DNA from: Bettongia penicillata ogilbyi
Taxonomy: Eukaryota > Chordata > Mammalia > Diprotodontia > Potoroidae
Length of the DNA: 64,000 nt
Reading direction: 5' to 3'
Assembly: GCA_023548195.1 (NCBI GenBank)
Contig: JAJHZJ010000496.1
Span: 9,744,070 to 9,808,069 of the forward strand
This document shows, piece after piece, positions 54,858-64,000 of the stretch. Made by a program: the position numbers and the translations under genes. The notes beneath the pieces were generated by a model, which saw only the letters and a program-made list of their open reading frames with translations, did not search any database and was not told where the DNA came from. The first letter of the stretch is position 1. Each line of letters opens with the position of its first letter.

Positions 54858-55072
54858 CAGCTAGATGTGATGGCACAGTGGATAGAACTCAAATCTGGCC
54901 TCAGATCCTTGACTTTGAAGAGGTACATTAAAATTGCTGCTTGCCTCAGTTTCCCCAACTGAAAATGGTGTTAATAACACCACCAGCCTCCCCAGATTAT
55001 TCTGAAAATCAAATGAGATACTTGTAAAGCAATTAGCACAGCACCTGGCACTGGGTAGGCAATATTTAAATG
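54858..55072 (+). mobile_element. tRNA-headed SINE with MIR-type tail
   Basis: 'ggcagctagatgtgatggca' and 'cagtggatagaactcaaatc' give the head; 'gcctcagtttccccaactga', 'atcaaatgagatacttgtaa' and 'agcacagcacctggcactgg' give the core and tail. It runs straight into the (TAG)n array. Confidence 0.8.
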
Positions 55073-55073
55073 T

Positions 55074-55116
<43 letters not shown>

Positions 55117-55117
55117 C

Positions 55118-55170
<53 letters not shown>

Positions 55171-55197
55171 TGGTCATAGCAGCAGCAGTAGCAGTAC
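55073..55197. repeat. (TAG)n trinucleotide microsatellite
   Basis: About 40 units, mostly 'tag', with a few 'cag' and 'tgg' variants concentrated after 55163. It starts at the 3' end of the SINE at 54858. Minus-strand Tyr- and Thr-repeat frames here come from the array. Confidence 0.95.
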
Positions 55198-55944
55198 CCT
55201 ATGACCACAGATATCTCCCCCACCGAGTTCTAATTTATCCTCACAGATTTCAGTGATGATCCCTCCAATATTTGGCCTTCAAAATGTATGATCTGTGAAG
55301 TAGCTAAAGTAAATCTTACCTAGCATATGGCACAAAAAGGACCACGTCTGGATTTAATAAAAGAATGAAAAATTAACCTTTACCCCTAAGAAACAAAAAG
55401 TATCTGGAGAAAGACGCTTCAAAAGCAGGTTCATGAAGATGAAGGGAGAGGCAGATTCAGAGAAGGCTCCCTATATTCAGAAGATCTTGGAGACAAAAAC
55501 AATGCATTTTTGAATTTCTGACTCAGAAAGGGAAGAGTGAGATATCTGCCCTCTTTCACCTGGATTGCTTACTGAAGGCTTCCTTCGGGCAGGACGTAAG
55601 TTGGACATTTTGTTGTGTGGACAGTGATGCTATTATAGCCTGAACGATTCCCTTATTCTAGTTGAAAAGGTAAAAGATAACACCTAATTTGTGCTGAGCT
55701 ATCACAGCCAATGTCAAGGGGATGCTCCCACTCATTCCCATGGACACACTGACATCTGGTGGTCATATTCCCTAGTGTTGGCATCCTCCAAGTTTCAGGG
55801 AGGGTAGGGAGAGAGAGCTGGGAATTGATTGCCTGCTAACAATATGATAGAGTCTCACAGACTCTCATCTCATGCACCCTGCACCCAAAATAGAATGTTC
55901 CCCAAAACCGGATAGTCAACCAACTTGAGTCTGAAGCAAATATT
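55198..55944. other. No recognised feature
   Basis: Non-repetitive sequence without a notable frame. Confidence 0.4.
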
Positions 55945-56300
55945 ACAATACAGTGGAAAACATTCTCAATTCAGAGTCAAAAGAGAGGGGGATTTTAAAA
56001 CCACATCTGCTACATGACTTTTGGGGCAGCTTCTTACCTGTAAAATGAGAAGACTTGGACTGAATATCTTCTAATAAGGTCCCCCAGCACCACCCCAGGT
56101 CTGAATCTACCGTCCCATAATGTGTAGGGCTAAAGTTCAGAATATGGAGTGAGGAAAACCTAGGGCCAAATCCTGCTCCTGACAGTGATTGTGTGACTGT
56201 ATACAAGTCACTTACCTTTGAGTCTCAATTTCCTCATTTATAAAATAACTAGAAGACTTCCAGTGTTTCTTCCAATTCTCAATCTATAATCCTATCAATC
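55945..56300 (+). mobile_element. Two MIR-type SINEs in tandem
   Basis: The first (55945-56100) has 'attctcaattcagagtcaaa', 'cttacctgtaaaatgagaag' and 'gacttggactgaatatcttc'. The second (56120-56300) has 'gggccaaatcctgctcctga', 'acaagtcacttacctttgag' and 'caatttcctcatttataaaa'. Both are sense. Confidence 0.7.
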
Positions 56301-56497
56301 CCAATGAGGGAGAAAGCACTACCCTTCAAGTTAGTCCATTCTATTTCTGAACAGTTTGAACTATAAAAAACTTTGGTTTGTTTTTTTTTTTTGACAATTC
56401 TAAACATTGTTCTCTCGGTTTAGATTTTCAGACCCTTGATATCTTCAGCTAGCACTTTGTCCTAGCTGTGGTTAATCTGTAAGAATTCCAAGGAGAG

Positions 56498-56692
56498 TTC
56501 TCTCTCCCTCTTTTTCTATCTCTCTCTGTCTCTCTCTGTCTTTGTCTCTGTCTGTCTCTCTGTCTCTCCATCTCTGTCTGTCTCTGTCTCTTGTCTTTGT
56601 CTACGTCACTCTCTGTCTCTTTGTCTCTCTCTGTCTCTGTCTGTCTGTCTGTCTGTCTCTCTTTCTCTCTCTCTCTCTCTGTCTCTCTCCAG
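56498..56692. repeat. (CT)n / (TCTG)n microsatellite
   Basis: CT and CTGT units with occasional TTGTCT variants. The Ser/Leu-rich 60-codon frame at 56542-56724 comes from it. Confidence 0.92.
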
Positions 56693-57473
56693 GAACAACA
56701 CTATATTGTGTTAGAAATTCTTAATGACCATTTCTTTGCATTTTGCTTTATACATTAATAGAATTTCCCAACAGTATTGAATGAGGCCAATAGTCTATTG
56801 AAAACAATTTTGAAGAAAGCATTGGCATTCAAGATAGAGATCTAAATATGAGGCCCAACTCTGTCTTTCTCTCTGACAAGTAGCTCCGTCTCCCTCATTT
56901 GAAACTGTAAGTGAATGTATCTGCAATTATTCCAGACAAAATTCACAAATCCTACCTTAACCTCATAGTATTGCCAAGTTAAATTTGAGGACAGTTTCCA
57001 TGATCCCACACTAGCCCTCAAAGGTGTGATAAAGAAATACTAAATAATTTTTTTCCCCTGATGGTCAAATTTGGTTTCTAGGTCTGACTTATAAAAGAGC
57101 TAGAAATATGCTGATTATCCCTAATCACGTTTTGGCCAGAGCAGTGTCACACCCTAAAAGGTAATGCTTCCTTAGAGGATGAAGCCACAGTAGCCACAGG
57201 TAATTCCAGCAGATAGCAGCCACTAAAAGAGGAAAGACCCCAGCAGCAAAAGACAAGAGATGGTGAACAGAGGCAACAAGGAGAACCAGCAGAGAGAATA
57301 ACAATTCAGTATAATAGAGTTGTTGGGAAACTGAACCCACAGCATCATGGGAAGTCTTTTAATTGGAAGCCCAACCTCCACCCTTGGATCATGAATTGCC
57401 CATGGATAATTGTTCCCTCTATCACCAGTGGCACTGAGAATCTGTGAAAAACTGGGCTTCTTATTTTTTGCGT
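56693..57473. other. No recognised feature
   Basis: Non-repetitive sequence. The minus-strand frame at 57125-57340 is Leu-rich and partly hydrophobic without a known motif. Confidence 0.4.
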
Positions 57474-57605
<132 letters not shown>

Positions 57606-58088
57606 AGGAAAGGTTCCTTTCCATTTACTTTGCAGTTTTGCTTTAATTAAATGCCTTTGGCTCTAATTCCATACATCATCTGACTTGGTGTGTAGAAGAG
57701 TCAGAGAGGAGGTTTTGAATAGATACTCACCCAAAATCACATACAGAAACTGGATAGTTCTGAGATATCCCAAAGCAGGGGAAATCTTTGCTAAAACATA
57801 TAGTAAGTATATAAAACGCAATTCTTTCAAAGGCAAGCGAAGGAGTGAAATACGTTTTGGCACCCTTCCAAGATGAATGCTTTGTAAATGGAACAATGTC
57901 TTAGAATCATGTCTCTTGGAACTGTAAGGGAACTCATTCAACTCTGATTGCTCATAGAGCAACCAGGATGTACACTCTGAACAGTGCTGTAAATACAGAA
58001 CACCCAACACGGAGTGGAAGGGGCACTAATCCTTCCTTATAGGAGGAGGTAAATAAGGAGAATTTCTTACTGCCTTTTAATTTACATT
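57606..58088. other. No recognised feature
   Basis: A minus-strand 115-codon frame (57663-58010) covers most of this stretch. It has no domain I recognise, overlaps a plus-strand 63-codon frame, and shows no splice or promoter context, so it is left uncalled. Confidence 0.35.
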
Positions 58089-58152
58089 ATGTGTGTATGT
58101 ATATGTATATATGTGTGCGTGTTTATGTACGTGTATATGCATGTATTATGTG
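58089..58152. repeat. TG/TA low-complexity tract
   Basis: ATGTGTGTATGTATATG-type units. Confidence 0.85.
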
Positions 58153-58249
58153 TAAAAGCAAGGGTTCTTCATGTATTTACCCTCAGAGAGTACTCCACCC
58201 TGCTAAAATAATAATTCCTATTTGCATATCAACCACCTGTAAAAGAAGT

Positions 58250-58390
58250 AATGAAGGTATCACAATCCTGATTTCAAAAATGGGCAAACTGAGTCTCAGA
58301 GAAATTAAGGGACGTACCAGGGGACACACAGCTAGTAAATATTGGAACCATGACAGGAATTGATTTTGCTGACTCTGAAGCCCGTTCTTG
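58250..58390 (-). mobile_element. MIR-type SINE, antisense
   Basis: 'aaaatgggcaaactgagtct', 'gggacacacagctagtaaat' and 'gctgactctgaagcccgttc' are antisense blocks. Confidence 0.7.
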
Positions 58391-58509
58391 GACCATTAAA
58401 CTTGGTTGAAAAGAGCATGAGGGTATACAATTTCCACCATCCTGGATTTCCCAGCTCCAAGTTGGCATGACAACTGATGCCACAGAGTTAATGGGGAAAG
58501 GGAAATGCT

Positions 58510-58620
58510 GATGCATAGGCCATGGAATTGGAGATGAAAGGAACCACAGAGATCATTTTCTCCTAACTCTTTATTTACCAAGGAGGAAACAAGAAACATG
58601 ATGTGCCCAGAATCTTTTAT
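58510..58620 (-). mobile_element. MIR-type SINE, antisense (decayed)
   Basis: 'gaaaggaaccacagagatca' and 'ccaaggaggaaacaagaaac' with 'gatgtgcccagaatctttta' fit the antisense pattern. 58621-58949 is unassigned. Confidence 0.5.
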
Positions 58621-58949
58621 GAGAAGGGCTCCTACCGAAACCTGAAGGTGGCCTCAGAGATCTCTTCTCCTAGCTTCTTTAATTCCTCTTCCTAAGATAA
58701 GAACCAAAATGTGTGGGGGTGGATGGGTCATCTGAGTTTACCCTTCCACCTCCAGCATGAAATTTATAAAGTTCCATTAAAAATGAATATATGAACAGTT
58801 TTTGGCAAAAATAATTAGTTAAAATAGGAAACCCAGGTTAACTTTCTGGTGTGAGCTTTTCATTTCTCCAAACTGTTCCCTGTATCCCCACAGCAGCCTC
58901 AAGCCTTCATCAAGCTCTCTGTTTCCTACCACTATGTGGTCTCCTCCCT

Positions 58950-59040
58950 ACACCCTGTCTTGGTACTTGAATCAGGCATGTAGTAGGCACAATATAAATG
59001 CTATTATTATTATGTTATAATTAAAGCATTGCTTTAAAAA
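58950..59040 (+). mobile_element. MIR 3' tail
   Basis: 'gcatgtagtaggcacaatat' and 'aaatgctattattattatgt' form a MIR-type end with its short ATT repeats, followed by an A-run at 59036. Confidence 0.55.
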
Positions 59041-59127
59041 AAAAAGAAACATGTCATCTGTTGATTTCCAGATTTGGGGAAAGTAGGAGAAGAGAAAGGA
59101 GGAAGCAGGAGAAATGAAAACAAGTAT

Positions 59128-59780
59128 TGAACACTCAACATGCATTTATTAAGTGTTTACTATGTACTACGATGAGGGTCCACTTTGCACCTGCTGTCCT
59201 GTCTGGCTTTAACACCAAGAACTTGCTTCCCCTTCCAGAATAAACTCTCTGCCATGCTGCTGATTCAAGCCTTGACTGACATCACCTCCTTTAGCCTCCT
59301 GTCCACTGACTGGAAGGCTGGAAGGCAGAGTACCAAACTCTTCCCAGTGTCTTTGTTCATAGAGATCAGAGACTGGACTGAGTTCATTCCACTTTACACT
59401 TAATGTTCTACTTGATTTCAACTGCATGGAACAAGATGGCCCTGCTCCAAGTACTCCCAGTAACCTGTTCTTACATACATACACACACACACCTGCTTTT
59501 ATCCCTTTCATGTATTGTCTTCTTCTTGAGAGCAGGAAGCACTGTATTCCTAGTGCTTATCACAGAGCCTGACACTTAGTAGGTATTTAATAAATCTTGA
59601 TGAATTAAAAACTAAGAATAGAAATTTAAAAATCAAAACAATCCCTACTCTCAAGGAGCTTACACTCTAATTGGGAAAGAGTAGAAAGTTGAGCAGCAAG
59701 GTAGATGGAAAAGTCCAACCTATAAGCACAGTAGTGGGATGGATGGCAAAGGTAACGGGATAGGGAAGTTCCAATGAGAA
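59128..59780 (-). mobile_element. L2-like antisense module split by an inserted stretch
   Basis: Left part (59128-59172): 'catttattaagtgtttacta' and 'tgtactacgatgag'. Right part (from about 59605): 'caatccctactctcaaggag' and 'cttacactctaattgggaaa'. In other copies these halves are some 30-40 bp apart; here about 430 bp lie between them, ending in an L2-type tail. Confidence 0.5.
59500..59604 (+). mobile_element. L2 3' tail
   Basis: 'gtcttcttcttgagagcagg', 'gcttatcacagagcctgaca' and 'gtaggtatttaataaatctt' with 'gatgaattaaaa' are the terminal L2 blocks. Confidence 0.7.
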
Positions 59781-60309
59781 ATACCTATTTCCATTCCTCC
59801 TTTAAAAACCTGAATATTCTAATCATTCCTTGATCCTGAGTCAAACATTTCCTTGAAATAGATCCAGTTAAGAGGCCAAGAGGTCCACTTGAGAACCCTC
59901 TCTGCCTCATCAGCTCTGCCCCACCTCCAGCCCCATCATCACTGGCAAAGGTCAAAAGACAAGTCATTGCTTCACTAAGACAGATAGATGCATGACCCTA
60001 AACCCCATAATTGGAAAGAAAGAATTAGAAGTGAGCAAACTAAGGGCCAAAGCTTCCTCTTGAGACATTGGACTGAAGAATCTAAAGGAAAAGCCATTCA
60101 CATATATTTTGCAATTAAAGAACTGTCCCCTCTATAATCATCCAGTTCTGCCTTGATAAGTCTTTTAAATGGTAACGAATGAGGACTTTGCTTAAAAGAC
60201 AATGCTACCAACCAAACCAACAAGGCTTCCGTCTCAGTGGCAGCTGGCTGAAACTGTGATGTATACACAACTTAATCATTTTATTTATCTTCCAAAAACT
60301 TGATACCAC
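59781..60309. other. No recognised feature
   Basis: Non-repetitive sequence. A minus-strand 60-codon frame at 59785-59967 has no known motif. Confidence 0.4.
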
Positions 60310-60465
60310 AAGTAACATGATCATAAACTTAAAACTAGACATCATCTATTCCAATTTCTTCATTGTTCAGGTGATGAAACTGAGGTTCAGAGTGGAAAAG
60401 GAACTTGCTTGAGATCGTGTCGATGATAAAGTCCGTTTTGACTCTACTTGTCTGGTCCTGAGTCA
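60310..60465 (-). mobile_element. MIR-type SINE, antisense
   Basis: 'gacatcatctattccaattt', 'ggtgatgaaactgaggttca' and 'gttttgactctacttgtctg' are antisense blocks. Confidence 0.7.
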
Positions 60466-60489
60466 TATAAAAATTCCCATCAAAACTCA

Positions 60490-60640
60490 CAAGCTCTAAT
60501 TCTGACCTTAAATTTAATTTAACCTCTATGGGCCTCAGTTTCCATGTTTATAAAATGAGAGGGGTGGATGAGATAGCCACTGCCATTCCTTTCATCTGTA
60601 AATATGTGATCCTATGATCCTAAGTCACTTAAGCTCTCTG
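60490..60640 (+). mobile_element. MIR-type SINE
   Basis: 'aatttaacctctatgggcct', 'cagtttccatgtttataaaa' and 'tgagaggggtggatgagata' are sense blocks. The copy faces the antisense one at 60310. Confidence 0.7.
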
Positions 60641-60667
60641 GATCTCACCCTTAAACAAATCCTTAAA

Positions 60668-60922
60668 GTGTGTGTGTGTGTATGTGTGTGTGTGTGCATG
60701 TGTGCGTGTGCGTGTGTGCATAAAATGTGTGCATGTCAGTTTGCCTTTGTGGGACTCTGAAAATATGGTAATAAAAATCTGACCCTCACCCAGGGCTATC
60801 AGATCCCTTGAACAGAGTCTTAGTGAAGAACCACACCAAGAAAGAGAGACAGAGAGACAGAAAAAGAGGCAGAAACGGATGGAGAGAGAGATAGGAGACA
60901 GAGATAAAGACAGAGACAGGGA
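60668..60922. repeat. (TG)n and GACA-rich tracts
   Basis: (TG)n with GC interruptions runs 60668-60720. GAGACAGAGAGACAG-type units run about 60840-60922. The sequence between them is non-repetitive, and 60923-61544 is unassigned. Confidence 0.85.
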
Positions 60923-61544
60923 AAGAATCAAAGTATGAACAGGAACTCCAACCTTTGTAATACCTTTTGTCTATTATTTTATAGGCATCTTCAAAGAACT
61001 GTTCAGATGAATACTAAAAGTTGTTGAAAACTGGTAACGGACTCCCTGGAAAAGCCCATGTGTTCTGGACCCCAATCTGCTTTTATATCCTTCTTTCTTA
61101 ATAGATAGAGAGCTAAGGGTCCTAAATCACCCCTCTTCCTATGACAATCATAGAGTCTGATGCTGTTGGAGGTAGGTGAGACCTGAAATGGCATCTAGCC
61201 TAAGGCTTTTATTTTGCATCTGTGAGTGACAATCCGAAACTGAGCTTCACATAAGAGACTGTGAGATGTGCCAAATGCTCTGGAGAATTCCTGGATGTAA
61301 AATCTCCATTCAGCCAATGTTTCTGCAATCTCATCAACGTGAGAGTTCTGACCCACCAGTCAGATTGTAACCCATCCATGCCTGCCCATTCCGGGTTACT
61401 TTTGTTCGTGTCCTTTCTAAATTTCACCCCAAGAAGCACCCCCAACATTCTGGAAACCTTCCTTGCTTTCTCTTGATATTGTGAGGCTAACAGTGGGGCC
61501 CCAGACTATCCATTGTTTATTTCTCATTCTCACCACATTGAATT

Positions 61545-61675
61545 ATAGGTCTAAGGATGGAAGAGACCTCAGGACTTATCTAGTCCAATCACTTTCATTT
61601 CATTGATGAGGAAATTAAGGCTCAGAATAGTCAAGAGAATTGTCCAAGATCATACAAGAGGTAGGTGACTGCTTC
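61545..61675 (-). mobile_element. MIR-type SINE, antisense
   Basis: 'ggatggaagagacctcagga', 'cttatctagtccaatcactt' and 'tgatgaggaaattaaggctc' are antisense blocks. Confidence 0.75.
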
Positions 61676-61764
61676 TCACCAAGACTCCATAGGTGACAGG
61701 ATTGGAAGCAAGCAGAGAATATCACTGCCCTCTTCCCATTGGCCAGTCCCCCCATTATACATAT

Positions 61765-61933
61765 ATTAAATCATCTGATCCCCATGCAAACATCAGGACA
61801 GATAGAGAAACAGCCTTGACAAAGATTAGGTAACTTGCTCAGGGTCACACAGCCAGTAAGATTCCAAGAGAGTTTTTGAACCCAGGGTCTGCCAGACTCA
61901 GGCATTATATCCACTATACCATGTTGCCTTTTG
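61765..61933 (-). mobile_element. MIR/CORE-SINE, antisense
   Basis: 'taggtaacttgctcagggtc', 'acacagccagtaagattcca' and 'tttttgaacccagggtctgc' with 'atccactataccatgttgcc' are core and head. Confidence 0.8.
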
Positions 61934-61989
61934 CCTAGGAATTTCCTTTTAAATTCTGAAACCTATATTTGGTTGGGGACGGAGGAACT

Positions 61990-62200
61990 AGAGTAGGGCT
62001 GGGTTCAAATCCTGCCTCAGAAGCTTACTGAGTGACTGTTGGCAAGTCCCTTCACTTTCTAAGTGTCACCTTCCTCATCTCTAAAATGTGCACATAATGA
62101 CACCTATCTCACTGGGCTGTTATAAGGACCAGATGAGATAATGAATATAGATTGGCTTGTTTTGTTTATTTTTTCCAACAAAGCACCATAGAAATGTCTG
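61990..62200 (+). mobile_element. MIR/CORE-SINE
   Basis: 'ctgggttcaaatcctgcctc', 'ccttcctcatctctaaaatg', 'ctcactgggctgttataagg' and 'accagatgagataatgaata' cover head to tail. Confidence 0.8.
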
Positions 62201-62249
62201 TGTTGTTGTTCTTACAAGGAAAGGAACAGAGAAAGAGTAATTAATACAT

Positions 62250-62395
62250 CTTCTGTTTCTGGGGTCAGGGGGCCTGGATTCAATTCTTACCTCTGACACT
62301 ATCTACGTAAGACTGGGCAAATCACATCTCTTCTGTGAGACTCCTCTGAAAAATTAGGGCATTTGACCAAATGGTCTCTGAGTTTCCCTGATCCA
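62250..62395 (+). mobile_element. MIR-type SINE
   Basis: 'gggcctggattcaattctta', 'gactgggcaaatcacatctc' and 'ccaaatggtctctgagtttc' are sense blocks. Confidence 0.7.
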
Positions 62396-62639
62396 ATTGG
62401 ATCCTTCTCCAAGTCATTAAAGTCTATTTTTATCCCCTTTATTTTGCAAGCATTGACAAAAGAAACATTCAGCTTTCCAAAGAGCTAGTTGTATCTGGTT
62501 CATCAGTAGAAATCTCCTTTGCTATCTTTTGAAGCTAGGGGAGTATCACCAGCCAATCGTATCAAATTTTTCACCTTCCAGAGAGCCATGTCCTATAGCA
62601 AAAATAACTTTTAAACAAAGATAAAAAGGAAAAAATGAA

Positions 62640-63295
62640 AAAATCAGCATAAGTGATTAATATATTGAGGGGAAAGTTCAAACGCATGTTTATTATTATA
62701 GTTACTGTATGTATTGTTTTCTTGGCTCTGCTTACCTCATTACTGCAACAGTTGATGTTGCTGTTTCCATGGTTCTCTGTATCCATCCCGTCGACCAATA
62801 CTTACAGTAATACTCCATTATATTCATACACCACAGTTCATTTAAATAATTCTCAATCAATGGGCATCTACTTTATTCCAATTCTTTGCTATCACAAAAG
62901 GTACATGATGTAAACATGTTGGTGTATATGGGGACTTTCTTACCAGTGGCTACCTTAGTGAGGTGATAAATGTGGTAATAGAGTCTCTGACTCAGTGGGT
63001 ATGGGCATTTTAGTCATTTTATTTGCATAATTCCAGATTGTTTTCCAAAAACTCCATCTACAATATCTAAGTATGCCTAGCAATCTCCAATACCTCCTTC
63101 ATTGACTGTTGTCATTTTTTGTTACCTTGACTAATTTGCAAAAGGTAAGGTGAAACATCAAAGTGGTTTTTTCATTTGCATTGCTCTTATTAACGATTTG
63201 GAGCATTGTGTCATGTAGTTGTGAATATTTTGCAATTCTTTTTTTGAACTGTTTCTTCATATCCCTTGATCATTTATTTATTGGGGATGGCTATG
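62640..63295 (-). mobile_element. L1-type LINE, end of ORF2, antisense
   Basis: 'aatactccattatattcata', 'caccacagttcatttaaata', 'tcaatgggcatctactttat', 'cataattccagattgttttc', 'tttcatttgcattgctctta' and 'tatcccttgatcatttattt' are the reverse complement of the marsupial L1 ORF2 C-terminal end. The same region is seen in sense orientation at 18880-19440. Reading frames are broken. Confidence 0.7.
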
Positions 63296-64000
63296 TCTCT
63301 CTCTCTCTAAGTGTTCTCTAAATCTCTTCCACCTTTCAAATTTTGCAGTTTCTAGATACAGAGAACATCACGGTAGTTGCTGTAATAGATAAAACAGTTG
63401 AGTAAGACATCATCCTTTTCCTCATGAAATATATAATCTTATAGGAGATAGGATGAGTGTTCAGCATTTTGATAATTTCATCAATGTAGCCTCTCCTTCC
63501 TAATGCAGTCCACCACCCATCCTTGTATGCCCATCTTGTGCCACTCATGTCCATGGCATCTTGTAAGTTCTCCTCTAGAAGGTCTTCTCCATATGAGGAG
63601 TGATGTCCTCTCAACTTCTTGACATTACATGGATACCAATGGACCAGGTGACCTGCCAATTAATTAGTCATTTAAAAAAGAAGATCATAGGAAGCATTTA
63701 TCTTACGTCATGTACCATGGTAGGAACTGGAGAAACAAACACAAAGATGAAGCTCCATTGTCTCATCAGTCATTCATCTTTATTTGTCTTTACCTAATTT
63801 GTCTTCCACTGTTCTCAGTTGCTAATATGTTGTAGTGTCACATGCATCATTCCATTGCCCTTTGAGAGACCTACCACTTTCATTCTTCAGAGGTCACGGC
63901 ACCCTATGACTTACCCCTATATAGCATTAGCATGGAGTGACATGAAAACAAATTATGTACAAAATAAAACCTGAAAAGTTAAAGCAAGAGACAGAAGCAA
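63296..64000. other. Mostly unassigned; weak L2-like trace
   Basis: At about 63680-63780 'aggaagcatttatcttacgt' and 'accatggtaggaactggaga' resemble the recurrent L2-like module. A minus-strand 107-codon frame (63336-63659) has no domain I know. The stretch runs to the window edge without a recognised feature. Confidence 0.4.

Noticed and set aside
55073..55197. Could the regular (TAG)n block be a CRISPR-like array?
   Set aside because: Units are 3 bp with no spacers, and the context is vertebrate repeat DNA.
57663..58010. 115-codon minus-strand frame
   Set aside because: No family match that I know, and no splice acceptor/donor pair in a sensible position around it.

Overview
This window reads as non-coding nuclear DNA of a mammal, most likely a marsupial. 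The reasons are the repeats I recognise by eye: tRNA-headed SINEs starting like 'ggcagctaggtg..cagtggatag', LINE-1 and half-LINE-1 (HAL1-like) elements with the 'ggtggagccaagatggcaga' 5' end, LINE 3' ends containing 'gtgagcagaaccaggagaac'-like blocks, and many old MIR, L2 and CR1/L3 copies. Family names come from memory of sequence patterns, not from a database search. I cannot choose between opossum, dasyurid and diprotodont. I see no convincing host exon, tRNA, rRNA, CRISPR or operon. All open frames of 60 codons or more are either repeat-derived or look like chance.

Layout. 1-10.2 kb: an antisense CR1/L3 fragment (400-1112), a long antisense L2-like copy (4031-5005), several SINE/MIR copies, an L2 copy split by a SINE (7730-8520), and a decayed L1-type 3' end (9069-9520). 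10.26-13.77 kb: an old, broken HAL1-like element on the plus strand. 17.1-19.74 kb: an internally deleted L1 ORF2 remnant. 19.74-21.42 kb: the longest stretch with no repeat I recognise. 21.7-24 kb: antisense L2-like sequence, SINEs and a roughly 200-bp (AAAGG)n array. 24.02-26.92 kb: the best-preserved element, a minus-strand HAL1-like retrotransposon with a GC-rich leader, a 281-codon ORF1 fragment, no ORF2, an A-rich tail and a perfect 18-bp target-site duplication. 27-30 kb: MIR, sense CR1/L3, an L1-type 3' end and L2 tails. 30.6-30.9 kb: a compound microsatellite. 32.2-34.3 kb: nested insertions, with a possible solo LTR inside a MIR inside a CR1/L3, followed by a SINE with its own duplication inside another CR1/L3 fragment. 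36-64 kb: scattered MIR/SINE, L2, L1-type and CR1 remnants with many microsatellites, and no gene.

There is no multi-gene pathway here. The 'players' are retrotransposons: L1-type elements supply the reverse-transcription machinery, and HAL1-like elements and SINEs use it in trans. The most informative objects are the HAL1-like pair, the nested repeat stack at 32.2-33.6 kb, and the arrays that have grown at or next to retroelement 3' ends. I did not find an undescribed biological system.
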